DNA of 64,000 nt, from the NCBI GenBank assembly GCA_035235625.1, contig CP141146.1, forward strand, positions 17,974,501-18,038,500, in the 5' to 3' direction. A program made the translations under genes and the position numbers. The notes below the pieces were generated by a model. The model did no database searches. It saw only the letters and a program-made list of their open reading frames with translations, and was not told where the DNA came from. Source of the DNA: Saururus chinensis. Its lineage: Eukaryota > Streptophyta > Magnoliopsida > Piperales > Saururaceae. This document shows, piece by piece, positions 46,870-61,901 of this stretch (within the stretch, counting starts at the first letter, position 1; each line of letters opens with the position of its first letter).

Positions 46870-47854
46870 TTTTTGGGACAGTCTTTAATCTGATGACCAC
46901 GTTCACCATAGGAAAACACTTTCCCTTAGTAAAATAGCATGATCCAGATGGATGGAATCTATTACACTAGGGATATCTTTCTAATTTTTTCTCTCCCTTC
47001 AACTGTGAAGGTGGTTCTGAAGACTTTAGAAACTTATGATTATTCTGGTTGTTAAACGTAAGTTTCCTTTTTCTTTCATCAGATCTAAAACCACTATTTT
47101 GTCCTCAATCTTTACGTCCTACCACGAACTCCTAATAGTCCTGCTCCAAGAAAGAGGTCAGCTCTACTGCGTTGGCAAAGGTGGTGGGTTGATGGTCGCC
47201 GATTCTACTTCGCAAGCCATTATTTAAGCCCCTCACAAATTTTCACGCCTTCTTTAACTCAGTTGTGCAAAATTCTAGGGTAAAGCATTGTGGTTGTAAG
47301 AACTTATTTTCATATTGTGCCACCATTAAGTTTCCCTATTTTAGGTCTAAAAATTCCTTTTTATTTCTTTCTTGGATATGAGGAGGAAAGTATTTATCAT
47401 ATAACACTTCCTTAAACTCTTCCCACTTAATATGATGACAATCTGGGAAGAAATTTCTTTCTACTGTAGGCCAGTAGAAAGAGGCTTCACCAATCATTGA
47501 AAAAGTGGCTAGTGGCACCTTCCGATCCTCAGGAATCTTCATTGCTTTGAAAATTCGCTTGACCTCAAAAGTCCACTTTTCGGTGGCCTTAGAGCCGTCT
47601 TCCCCCGTAAATGCTAATGCAAGTTTCTTAAAATGTTCCAGCAAATTATCTTTTTCACTGTGGATACTTTCTCCAGAACCAGTAGAATGATTTGATTGGA
47701 ATCCTTCTGCGTGAAGGTATTGAGTCATTCCTTGCATCAATGAGTCAAGAAAATGTGTCATTGGGTCTCCTGTTGCCAACGTGACCGATGTAGCAATTTC
47801 GGGTGGAGTCGAGCTACTTGCCAGTTGAGCATCTTTACCACTAGTGGGCATCAT
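46870..47854 (-). pseudogene. Gypsy gag remnant
   Basis: 172-codon frame from ATG at 47854 to 47336. ATEKWTFEVKRIFKAMKIPE, VPLATFSMIGEASFYWPTVE and WEEFKEVLYDKYFPPHIQER form the capsid-type retrotransposon gag domain. The frame then breaks; a degenerate zinc-knuckle area (HQIKDCP-like, read as VIRLKTVPK) lies near 46880-46930. Confidence 0.85.
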
Positions 47855-48177
47855 CTAAAAATAGATTGATAATATCAAGATCTTTTGATAAAAACAAAGT
47901 TAGTACATAAACAACTTCACAATTCGTTTACATCACCAAAAACTAAGTTAACTATTTACATAGCAGAACAACACAAGGTACAGTTAGAAACTATGATACA
48001 CATTCAAAACTATTTACTCTAGGTTTTTATAAACCTTCTTCTCTAAGTAGTTAAGACTTTCTTAAAGGGGAAAGGTTTTTGCTTTTGGACATACAAATAA
48101 AAAGTGGGTCATATACCCACAAAAGGTGCACAGTTCAAGCATTTATGTCTTCTGATTTCCTTCCTTTTGAGGAGACG

Positions 48178-48464
48178 CTAGGCCTCTTCACCTTGGTCTT
48201 CCACCCACTCTACTTTAGGTGAGGGCAACTCATTTAGGTCGAAACCCCTTTTTCCCTTAGACTCAAAGTCATCCTCATCAGAATTTTCATCTTCTTCTTC
48301 TTCTTCCAATGAGGTGTCTTTCTGAGACTCTTCCCCTTGAGTAGGTGAGTCTAGGATAACTATTATTTCTTCAACATCATTGTTTGAAGGTGAACCAGGG
48401 ATGATGAGACTTCAGAATCCTCTTAGTCAGAAATTTTGATGGGTGTTTTACCCTCGTATCCCAT
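48178..48464 (-). pseudogene. Small acidic reading frame upstream of gypsy gag
   Basis: Read on the minus strand from ATG at 48464. After one stop and one frameshift it gives a long open stretch (48411 down to a TAG at 48178) rich in Glu/Asp: SLEEEEEDENSDEDDFESKG, then GFDLNELPSPKVEWVEDQ. DLNELP fits the DLNxxP form of the EAR repression motif of plant proteins. About 95 codons in total. It lies in the leader between the primer-binding site and gag, in the same orientation. Not a known part of gag that I can name; either an extra ORF or a captured host piece. Confidence 0.45.
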
Positions 48465-48628
48465 TTTCTTGCTACAATTTCCTTTCTTCGGAAGCAGCAA
48501 TTTACAAGCAGTAGAATGGTATAAATTGTCTGATAGATACATCTTATGCTTGAGCAGTGACATCTACTTTAATTTAACATTAAAACATTTATGTAAGTAA
48601 TTTTGAAAAAGAAAACATACAATAAAAT

Positions 48629-51463
<2,835 letters not shown>

Positions 51464-51514
51464 AAAATACTAATAATTGTATTGACTTCTTTAATTACTT
51501 TTTGGTAGACAGAA

Positions 51515-51534
51515 GAACCTTGGCTCCGATACCA
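51515..51534 (-). other. Primer-binding site of the gypsy element
   Basis: Minus strand TGGTATCGGAGCCAAGG. The known initiator-Met tRNA primer site of plant retrotransposons begins TGGTATCAGAGC; one base differs. It lies 2 bases from the end of the 5' LTR. Confidence 0.85.
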
Positions 51535-51536
51535 AC

Positions 51537-53133
51537 TATAACACCCCTCAAAATTTTAAAATATAATAAAATATTTTTTAAAAATATATTGAAATTTAAT
51601 TCGAAGTGCCAAAGATCACCGTGTACCAAAAGAGTAATTATAACACACTTTGTATTATACAAGGATTTCCAAAATTTGGCATAACATGCCTTTATACATC
51701 AGTCACTACAAATTTTATAGTGATTAAAAAAAGTAAACAAAAACCTATAATTTAAGAAAGCTTTTCACGGCTTCTTCATATTCAGACGTTACACCTGCAG
51801 AATCCGAGGGTGGGTGAGTAAATTCATTCACAGTAGGTTGAGTTAAATTCTAAAAAAAAATGCTTTATGGACATAAAATTGTACCATCCTTTATTTAAAA
51901 TCATTTAGAAATTAATAAAATTTTAAAAATATCATCACAGAATGTCGCGAAACTAGACGTCTTACACCTGTGCTCATGGGGCAATGGAAGATAGACGGAA
52001 AGGGATTTTCCCATGATATCCCAGTTCCTGTGTATGCCAGAGCCAAGTGTGGTGGTATCCAAAATCATTATCATGATAATTCCTAGTTTCTAGAAACCAA
52101 GAACTATCTAGATGATACAATTACCCAAAACTAAAAAAGATCTTTCCAAAAAAGTTAAGTTTTTAAAAATAGAGTTTTTTTTCAAAATAAAACAAGAAAG
52201 CTTTTAACAAAACCAGTAAAAGTCAAAAACTCGACATATATCTAGAATTTAAAACTACCCACCTCTAACATGTGTAGAGTATAATAAAGAGAGTCCTTTC
52301 AAGCGTAGAGTATAATAAAGAGAATTCCTTCAAGTGTAGAGTATAATAAATAGAATCCCTCCTTTAGTTCTCAGCCTTCGAGCAGTCAACTCAAGAGAAT
52401 ACCCCTTCCAATGTGTAGAACATCCTTGATTTAGTGGGGTATGGCTTTTGAACGGACTCAAACGAGTTTAAAATGGTCCATAAACAATAAAAGTAAGAAA
52501 AGGGGATTAGGAGAGAGGTAAGGTTTTCTAGACTTTAGGGAGGTCACGACAAGAAAATAACTCTTCCGATGTGTAGAGCACCGTCAATTTAGTAGGAAAC
52601 GGGTCTTGGATGGGCTAAAATGGACTTAAAATGGGTCAAAAGTAGTGAAAACAATAAAGTGGAGAAGAGTTGGGTGTGGTAAAAAATTTTCACCAGGGGG
52701 GTTTTATAATTGCCGAAGTCAGTGACGTGCCGCCATTTTTTGCAACGCATGTGACAAACGCTCGCTCTTCATGTGCATTCAGTGAGCGCAACATAGTGAG
52801 CCACAGTTTTTTTTAAACTTAGACTACAAACAAGCGTAACTTCCTATCCCGGACTCGGTTTCACGCATTCTTTGTATTGTTGAGCTTATATTGACGAGCT
52901 CTACAAAATTAGTTATGAGCAGGTTTACTTGCACTTTAAAAGTGGGTCCTACTTGTAGAACATGCTTCCCGAGGTTGTAGCTTTCGCTCCCGACCTCCAT
53001 TTTACAAGTTTTTCGACTTGTTGTGCTTGTGTTTGTGAGCTCTAACTAATACTTAAGAAATTATTAAATGGCAAGGTCTATAAAAATTTTATTAGAGGAA
53101 TAGATATCGTGTCAGAAAATTTGGTTTAATACA
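51537..53133 (-). repeat. Gypsy 5' LTR
   Basis: About 1.6 kb. Boundaries are set by the primer-binding site on one side and the TGTATTAAACC start on the other. It includes an internal short repeat (GTAGAGTATAATAAAGAGA at 52270-52345, three copies) and two copies of a GTAGAGCA/GTAGAACA segment. Confidence 0.82.
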
Positions 53134-54240
53134 AAGATGGAATCCAGCTGCAGGTGGGAGGGGGGAGAGAGAGGAGGGGGAAGAAAGGGAACAGAAGATG
53201 GGAGGGGAGGAAGCGGGAGAGAGAGGAGGGTGTGGGGAGCCAGAATCAGGCTGGGAAACATGACTCACGCAGCCAGAGCCCCTCCTCCCACGGAGGGAAC
53301 CAGGGGAGAGGAGGGGGAGCAAGAGGGAGGAGGGGGTGGGGAGCCGGAATCCAGTGAGGGAACCAAATTTTGGAATCGGAGCCACCTCCTTCAGCGGCAG
53401 TCATGGACTGGGGGGAGAAAGAGTGCAAAAGAGGGGGGGGGGGGGGGGGGGGGAGAGGGGGGAGCGGGAGGGAGGAGGGGGGGGCCAGAATTTGGAGGGG
53501 AACCGGACTCTAGCTACTAGAGCCCCCTCTTTCGGCGGCGGCAGTGGAGAGGGGGAGAAAGGGGAAAAGAGGAGGGGGGAACGTGGAGGAGGAATGAGGG
53601 GCACGGCGGACCAGAGATGATGAGGCATGGCTGGCAAGCGGCAGACCAAAGGTGAAGCCAGACCGGAGGCTAAGGCGGACGGGCTGTGGTGGCGATCTAC
53701 ATGAAAGAAAAAAGAAGAGAAAAAAACAGTGTATTACCATGAATTTTTGTTGGTTAACCAGCTGTACAAGTCACAAATCACAAGAGGTATGGTCCAACCC
53801 CATAGATTGGTGGTCTTAAGGGTGGAGGAGATTGGTTGGTTAGGCCCGTGAACCTCAGGGTTAATTCTAGGGTGAAGAAAGACTCCATTTTTGTTGGTTA
53901 AGCAGCATTCCAAGTCAAAATTCACGAGAGCTGCAATCCAAACCCCATAGATCGGTGGACTAAAAGGTGGTGGAGATGGCGACGAATCTTAGGTTGAATT
54001 TCAGGGAGAGGAAAGATTCCATTTTGTCACTTAACCAAGGGGTAGGAGGGCAGGGCAGATGGCTGACGACCATGAGGAAGAATTAAGGGAGAAGAAAGAC
54101 TCCATCTTTGTTAGTTAACTGGCTGTAGATGGCATAAATCACGAAAGCTGCGATCCAGACCCCATGGCCATGGATGGGGGGATTTAAGTGTGGCCCGGAA
54201 AAAATGTCGCCCAACCGCACGCGGTAAAAAGCCCATGTAA
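53134..54240. repeat. CACTA interior: G-rich region and tandem block
   Basis: 53140-53650 is GGGGAGAG-rich, with a poly-G run near 53433-53452 and GAGCCCC/GAGCCCCCTC words at 53277 and 53520, related to 33990-34600. 53740-54190 holds three diverged copies of a unit with TTTTTGTTGGTTAACCAGCT, ACCCCATAGAT and TCACGA-type words (about 53745, 53887 and 54105). No protein-like frame. Confidence 0.7.
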
Positions 54241-56457
54241 ATTTTGTTTGCAAATAATACTTGTAGCGATGTTTAGATATAAATGTCGATAAAAGCAAAT
54301 TAATAACCACATTTTATTTCTAAACGTTGCTTCAAGTAAATTAATAGACACATTTTACTTCTAAACGTAGCTATAAGTAAATTAATAGGGACATTTTATT
54401 TCTAAACATCGCTATTAATTAAAGATAAGGCGCACAGAGAGAGAAGAGAGATAGAAGAGACGCCCCTTACATAGAGAGAAGGGAGAGTATAGAGAGAAGA
54501 GAGAGGAAGAGTGAGAGAGAGGAAAGTAAGAGAGAGAGGAGAGGAGAGAGTAGAGAGAGATTTAAAAAAATTAAGCCTATTTGCGACACTCAATAAAGGT
54601 GTATTTTGTTGCTAGTACCTTATTTAGTAGCAATACATATACATATGCACCACTACTACCTGGGGAACTACAGACGCAATTTCTTATGCGTTGCTAATAT
54701 ATATTACTATAAAATTTTTTATTAATTTTAAAATTATTATATATTATATTTTAAAAATAATAAATATAAAATCAAATAAATGTATTCACGATGCATAAGA
54801 AAAAGCATCATTAATACCCTAGGTATTAGGATATTAGCAATGCACATTCCTATGTGTCTTTAATATATTTTATTTTATTTTATTTTATTTTTATTATTTT
54901 TAAAATATAATATTTAACAAAAAAATCTAAAATAAATTAAAATTACATTCTTCCCTCTCTATCTACTCTCTTTTCTCTCTCCTCACTCTCTCTCTCTCTT
55001 CACTCTCTCTATCTCTTCTCTCTCTTCACTCACTCTATCTCTTCTCTCTCCTCTCTCCACTCTCTTTCTCTCACTTCTCTCTCTTCTCTAGCTCCTCTCC
55101 CTCCCTCTCTCTCTTCCCTCTCTCCTCTTTCTGATCTCTCTCTTTCTTTCTCTTTCTCATGCTTGTCAACGTAAGTCCTGACTCTAAGGATAAGAGGGGA
55201 GAGGTAGGAGAATTTCATTTTAATTTTATTGGGATTTTTTAATTATATTTATATTTTTAAAGTAATAAATATAAGATAAATTAAATGTATTAGTGATACT
55301 CAGGAATAAGATTAGCGAATACCTTAAGTATTAGTGACATATAGGCATATGCATCGCTAATACCTATGGTATTAGAAATGCAAATTCCTATGCGTCGCTA
55401 ATACATTTTATTTTATTTCCTTTTTATTATTTTTCAGATACAATTTTTTTATAAAAATCTAAAAAAGTTAAAAGTAAATTCCCCCCTCTCTCCTCTCTCT
55501 CTTCTCTCTCTATCTCTTCACTATCTCTCTATCGTCTCTCTCATTCTCCCATCTCTCTTCTTTCTCTCCTGTCTCTTGATCTTTCTCTCCTTCTCTCCCT
55601 TCTCTCTATCTCTTCTCTCCCTCTCCTCTCTCTCCACTCTCTCTTCTCTATATCTCTCTCTTCACTCTCTTTCTCCTCTATCTCTCTCTTCACCTCTCTA
55701 TCTCAACTTTCTCTCTCTTCACTTCACTCGTATCTTCTCTCTCTCATTCACGCGCTTGAACATAAGTCCGAGCTCTAAAGAAGAGTGGGGAGAAAGTAGT
55801 AAATTTTAATTGTTTATTATATATTAAAATAATAAATATTAATTTAAATATATTATGTTTAACTTTTTTAATAATAATATTTAATTATTATATATTATTT
55901 TTTAAAATAATAAAAATTAAATAAATAAAACTATTAGAGACACTTTTTAAAAAGTGTCATAAATAGTAGATCTATTGGTGATTCTTTTAAAAAAACATCG
56001 CAAATAGTACTACTATGTACAAGCTTTTTAAAATGTGTCGCAAATAGTCATAAATTTTTTAAAAAAATTAACCTTATTTTATTTTTGTCATATTTTTTTA
56101 AACGTGGCTAATAGTATCACTATTTGCGACACTTGTACAAAAGTGTCACTAATATAAGTACTATTTGAGACACTTTTATAAAAGCATCGTAAATAGTTCC
56201 AAATGTTTTTATTTTTAAAAAAAAACTTATAACTATTAGCGACATTTTTTAAAAGTGTCGCTAATAGTAGTACTATTAGTGATGTGTTTTTTCAAAGTAT
56301 TGCCTATTGTACCACTAGTAGTGACGGTTTTTGAAAAGTGTCACTAATAGTTAATTTTTTGGAACACTTTTATATGAGCAGCAAATAGTAGTTTTTAGTG
56401 ATGCTTTGTATTGTGTCACTAATAAAAGCATCACTAATAGTCCTTTTTGTTGTAGAG
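54241..56457. repeat. CACTA right arm with CT-rich modules
   Basis: Alternating arrays of GTCGCTAATA-type repeats and CT-rich tracts: a purine-rich one at 54430-54560 (opposite orientation) and CT-rich ones at 54950-55160 and 55490-55745, the last two each followed by the conserved tag (55157, 55750). Dense subterminal repeats at 55930-56440 lead to the terminus. Confidence 0.78.
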
Positions 56458-56460
56458 GTT

Positions 56461-56645
56461 CTTTTGTTAAAAGGCATATATGCCTTGTCCAAAAATATTA
56501 AAGGAATATCTATTCATCACTATTTCTATAAATTTTCCCTAAGGCTTCTTTATCTCTCAAGATGTGACTGGGGCTTCTGAAGACTCTAAAGTGTTTTATA
56601 GTGAGTTTTTCATCTCTCTATAACTCATAAGGTCTTTGGATTATC
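56461..56645 (-). pseudogene. Copia integrase C-terminal fragment
   Basis: Isolated between the CACTA and a solo LTR. Minus strand: RPYEL, then LTIKHFRVFRSPSHILRDKE, LGKIYRNSDE, IFL and AYMPFNKRT, in slightly shifting frames. This is the copia pattern TPYELW...PNI..FRVFG..C.IL.D...LGKFD.KSDEGIFLGYS...AYRVFN.RT. It fills exactly the part missing between the pieces at 42021 and 58472. Confidence 0.85.
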
Positions 56646-56650
56646 CTAGG

Positions 56651-58471
56651 TGATATGCATGATATTTATACATTTTATATGCCTATTTACCTTATTTTCT
56701 AGTGTATGATTAGGTTAATTAAGGGTTAGTTAGAGTTTATTTATGCTAAGATAGATATTAGTAGTGTGATTTAATTATTAGTTAATGTAGGCAATGTTAA
56801 TTGTTTAGGATTATATTTGAATAAAATCAGTGTTCTGCATATGTCTTACACGTTTGAATTATGACTGTTGATGTGATTTAGGTGATACACGCTTCCCAAG
56901 TTATGTGGACAATGTTTAGAAATTTTTACAATACTCTGACATGCTTAAAAGTGATTTGGACAACTTTCTAGAGTTGTGGACATGTTGGAAACATATATGG
57001 ACATGAATAGAAGAGCTTAATGATCAAAAAAGAAATCTGGACAAGTTCTTGGACAGAAACGTCCAGATTGCAGTTACTTGATTTTGGGTGAAATTGAATA
57101 CGAATTTGAGAAAATAAATTAGGCATTTTAATACCTATTTTAATTTAGTTAATGAAGAACATGTTCAAAGTGTAGAATTGAAGAATGAGACCTGATTTTC
57201 GTAGTTGCCATTGTTGAACATAAACAAGAGAGAATGAAGAAAGGAAACTGGGAATAAAGTGGGAAAGAATTAAGCAACAAGAAAGCTTATTACAGGAATG
57301 TTTAAACATAGTAAGGAGCTTTTATTTTGGGGCAGAATTGAGGCTTAAACAAGGAAAATAGTTGTTGTCTAAAAATATATTTAAAGACAGAGAATTGCAA
57401 AGAAGAGAAGGGGGAAGAACAGAGTGAACCAATCCGTTCCATCCTCCAAAAAAGTGCTAAAATAAAGCTTGTGAGGCTACAATTGAAGTCCCGAAGTTGG
57501 AGGAGCATAGAAGAATCAGAAGAAAAAAAATCTCAGTTTGCGGGTTACTGTAGCAGAAACTGTTCACGCTGGAGGTTGAAGACTATGAACAGTACCCCGT
57601 GGTTACTGTTCACCAATACTGTAGCAGTTCTCAATTTTTGATTTTTGCACAATTTTCCTCTAAATTGTAAGTCTCTTTTCAATTATTATAATGGAGATTT
57701 TATTTCTTAGATTAATGAGTAGCTAAATTTCTTTTCTAAGGCTTGGATGAAACTTCATTAAGTTATAGAATTTCATGATTATGAGACTTGATTAATTAAT
57801 GAGATTGATTTGGATATGAGTTTAGTCGTACTTCTCTCATGATTTAAATTGGTTTTCATTAGTTTCTTACTTGGTTTTGTCTTGTTTAATATTAAAATTG
57901 GGTATTAGTTGTGATTTGCAAATTGTGGATACAATTAATAACTTGATTTTAATCTTTTGAAGTGAGGAGGAACAATATATTTTAATCCGTTGAAATGAGG
58001 AGAAATAAAGTATTGTTTATGGTACATGAGAGCTAAATGATGATATGTTTCATAATAATAAAGATTGAATTCTAGATTATTATGAGGAATATGGAAAAAT
58101 TGATTAATGATCATGCTTATGACTTTCTATGATTTAATGAATATGGATTCCTATCCCTTAGTATTTTGTTTGATTTTTAGCGTTTGCTTATTTAAATAGT
58201 GTTTTGTTTATTTTGCATTGTTTTCTTATTCTTATATTAAAGTTTTAGAATTTTGATTTAGATAGTTTAATTGCCTTGAACTCTTATTTGCTTATGTTAG
58301 TTACTTTAGTCCAATTATTATTTTTATATTTGTTAACTAGATTAGAGTTTACTTGAGTTAAATTAAATTTGCTTTTCCAATTTCAATTCTCTGTGGAATC
58401 GACACTTGATTTAGCCGCTTAACTACTATAGATTCGTGTGCTTGTGAGTAAACAATTAAATTTTAACAACA
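56651..58471 (+). mobile_element. Solo LTR in the copia integrase
   Basis: 1,821 bp from TGATATGCATGATATTTATA to AAATTTTAACAACA, flanked by CTAGG on both sides (56646-56650, 58472-58476). Ignoring it and one CTAGG joins the copia frame without a shift. The CTGTGGAATCGACACTTG near 58390 resembles sequence near the end of known plant gypsy LTRs; the family is not determined. No internal repeat of the ends, so solo LTR. Confidence 0.85.
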
Positions 58472-59690
58472 CTAGGCCTTAAGTAAATTCTATTAAGGGT
58501 GTATGTGGCAGTGTTCATAGCTTTTGCCCAAAAATATTTTGCTAAATTCTTCTCATTAAGAATCACCTTGGTTTTTTCCTAAATAGTCATATTATTCCTT
58601 TCAACTACTCCATTTTGTTGAGGGGTTTTTAGGGCTGAGAACTCATGGTGATTCCCATTTTTTGAATAAAAATATTTAAACTTATAGATTGTAAATTTAC
58701 CACCGCTGTCACTTCTAATGGTTTTGATGTTCATATTACTTTTATTTTGAATGGCAAGGGCAATTGTTTTAAATACTTCAAAAGCATGTGACTTCTCTCT
58801 AAGAAAATCTGCCTAAGTGAATCTTGATAGCTTATCCACTATCATCAAGATGTACTTTTTACCACCTAAACTAGTTGTTAGCATTGGTCCCATAAGGTCC
58901 ATGGTTATCAACTCCAATGGTCTCTTAGTTCTCACATGTTTTAGTTTTTTATGATGGGACTTTGATTGTTTACCCTTTTAACAAGCACCACATACAAAGT
59001 TTTCAGGAAATTTTAAAATAGGGGCACCTCTTATAATTTTATTCTTTGTTATCTTTGTCAAATCTTTGAAATTCACATTTTCTAATCTTTGATTCCACAA
59101 GTAAGGATTATTAAGGAAGGACAAGTTTGTAAAGTAAACAAGATCAATCAAATAGCAATTATCATAAACTCTTAAACCTTTCACACAAGTCATTTCAGAG
59201 TTATCAATGATATAGCATGCCTCCTTTGTAAACTTCATAGTAAATCACAAATTTGACTAATGCTCAAAATATTAGCTTTCAAACTAGTCACATATAAAGA
59301 ATTATCAAAATTAGGCAATCTAGAAACTTTAAATGTGCCTATCCTATCTATGTTTATAGTACTTCCATCTCCAAAGGTAACTTTGTCATCATATTTCTTT
59401 ACCAAAGTAGTAAACCTATATTTGTCATTAAACATGTACTTTGAATAACTACTATTTAAATACCACATGTTAGAATGTTGAGTTCACATAGCGGTATGCA
59501 CTACATGACAGTTAACATCCTCTTTTTTATCCAAATTATTTTTATTTTTATAAACTCTTGCAGATCATTAAATTTCTTATCATATTTTACATTCTCAAGT
59601 GTTTTTACATGAAACTTTTGTTCCTACTTGTGGTAGCCATTATAAGCAAATTTATGTTTTGAATAAGTTAGTTGGACCTTAGTTGTGTTT
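58472..59690 (-). pseudogene. Copia gag end, protease, pre-integrase and integrase
   Basis: From high to low coordinates: MWYLNSSYSKYMFNDKYRFT (59468) matches the protease WYLDSGCSRHM box, with the DSG site altered to NSS. VTFGDGS and LSISQICDLL follow. LWNQRLENVNFKDLTKI and ENFVCGAC match the pre-integrase HHCC region. RPLELITMDLMGPM (about 58910) starts the integrase core with its first Asp, followed by RSDSGGKF and TPQQNGVVERNN (near 58600-58690) for the second Asp and the Glu. Stops interrupt. 59476-59690 keeps a degenerate gag end. Confidence 0.87.
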
Positions 59691-61060
59691 ATATGTCTAA
59701 ATGGGCTTCAACAGGATCCAAGTAGAAGAGGAAGTGAAGCCCAACTACCCAAAGCTATTTAAAAGTTAATAATAGGCTCCTAATGGTCTAAAAATGTATG
59801 AAATAGTCGAACACATCCTTTAGGACCCGTTGGATTTGAGATTTGCATCAAGAGAACTAAATTTGGGAAGAAGCTGATTTGGATAGATTGACACAATCTT
59901 AGTATTTCGACTATATCTTTTTATGTATAATTCGGATTGATACGATTCTAGTGGCATTGGAAAGAAGACTTCCGTGGATACAATCGATATTTCAGGACGC
60001 AATCCATAATTCTGAAGATATATGGGCCAAATCCCTCATGCAAAGGAATAGCTAGTTAACTAACCCAAGGCCAACACATGGAGAATTTTTTCATTGGTTG
60101 TGATTGATACAAATAAGGAAAGACGATGAGGCTGATTGGATAACTAAAAGAAGACTCAAAGGTACTTATTTAATAAATAAATTATTGATTTATTTGATTG
60201 ATTTAGAATTTACTCATTGCCAAAGAAATAACTAATCAAACAATCAATAAAGATGCAATCAAGGGATATGATTGGACTTTCCCCTTTGAAGCAACCCCTT
60301 CTACTCATATAATAGAGAATTAGATGTGGTAGAGGCATCATCCCCTCCTCTTTAGAGCTCTCTTCTTCTATTTTTATTCTCTTCTTTTGTACTTTTGTTG
60401 TTAGTTTTATTATAATGGCTTTCTAATCTCTCAAGCTAAAGCTAGAGGTGATTTGTAACAATCTAATAGAGTTCTATTCATGTTTCATCAATGGTTTCAA
60501 GTAAGTATTAGTTATATGAAATGATATTTATTTAATATTATTTATCTTCCTATATCTTTGTGATTTTGACACATTAGATGTTTCAAGGCTCTCCTTCTTG
60601 ATCTTTTGTAGTTTTGATGCACAGAACTCTTGAAGAAACTATTCTTTTTATCCTTTTATCTATCCAAAGTATTTCTTATGTTTATTTTTACTTTTAATGT
60701 TCATATCTTCCGGTTATATAGAATCTTTATTTAATTCTAACTGAGATATCATGACACATGAAGAATATCACTAGATGTTACAATGACCCTTAATATCTTA
60801 GTGTTTTCTTTTATTGATTTCTTAACTCTTTATTGCCTCAATACTCTTCTACACTTTCTCTCTTTATTTTTCTTTCCTCTATTTTTCTTTGTAATTTTTT
60901 TTTGTTGCACAAGGTTTTCCCTGTGGATCGACCTTGTCTACTACAATTGGCAAGTAACACAAATTTAAATTTGACTTCTTCACAGTCTTAGTTCAATCGT
61001 AACAACACCTACTATCACCAGTTTGGGCCAAACCTGACAGAAGTCAGCTAATTGAGACTT
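59691..61060. other. Unresolved, probably LTR-derived insertion
   Basis: Separates the copia gag end from the next LTR piece. CCTGTGGATCGACCTTGTCT near 60919 and GTAACAACACC near 61000 resemble the right end of the solo LTR at 56651, so another LTR of a related type is likely. I could not find ends with a convincing duplication. No gene. Confidence 0.35.
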
Positions 61061-61901
61061 GTCATCAGTGGTTACCTAAAACGTAAAACAGAAAAGGGTA
61101 GAATCCACTAGGGTCATTTGTTAGGTGAAAAATGTTTGAATCAAATGGCAAGAGGAACCAAGGGTGGTCCACCATTGCCACACGTCCAAGATGGATGAGA
61201 TGGAGGTGGTTTGGAGGTTGGTTGTGCTTCGGCGGCTCCAAACTAAAAAAATGAGCTGAAAATGGGGGGAGGACTATGGTATGTAAGGAGGAGCTAACAG
61301 GAAGTAGTGTTGGGCTTAGCCAACACCACCATGCTTGTGTCGAACGAGCAGAGCCAATTCCGGCAGTGGACAACAACTTTCTGCGGCGATGAACTTCTAG
61401 CAGCCCAAAATAATCCATGGCACGACAGAACGGAAGGGAGGGAATGAGAGGCCGGAGTGGCATGGAGCTGAGCTAGGTCGGGCCTTGCCATCAATGCCAG
61501 CCTAGGGCATACAAGACAAAGACTGGCCAGCAGCCGCAACAATAGAAGGAAAGAGGGAGTGGGGCTATCTACATAGCTCTAGATCAGGCATAGATGCACC
61601 CAGTCCTTATTTATTTATATTTTATCTTATTCTTTTTCAAATTTTTTTCTTTTCTTCCTTTTTCTTCTTTCCCTTTTCTTCTCCCATCTTCTTTTGTTAT
61701 TATTTTTCTTTCGAGCCAACAACACCTAAGGTGTGCCAAGGCTTACCACTCACAACAAGGCCTCACACACGACTATGAGTATAAATATCGGGGTAAAACA
61801 TGAAAAATTAAATACACTGAAGCATCAAGTTTCCCTATTAAAAAATGAGCAAAAAATAGTAGGAAGGTCACAAAATATTGTAGAAAAATCAAGGACATTA
61901 C
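61061..61901 (-). mobile_element. Truncated LTR of the same family as 6152-10886
   Basis: Read on the minus strand from 61901 it gives TAATGTCCTTGATTTTTCTA, then a GATGCTTC-containing stretch, then CCCCGATATTTATACTCATA. These correspond in order to the first 150 bp of the LTR at 6152 (GATGCTTCGG, CCCCGTATTTATACCTGTAG). Further left the similarity fades and the left end is not found. Its first bases TGTAAT are split by the 61902 insertion; GTAAT at 63813 could be its own target duplication. Confidence 0.65.
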
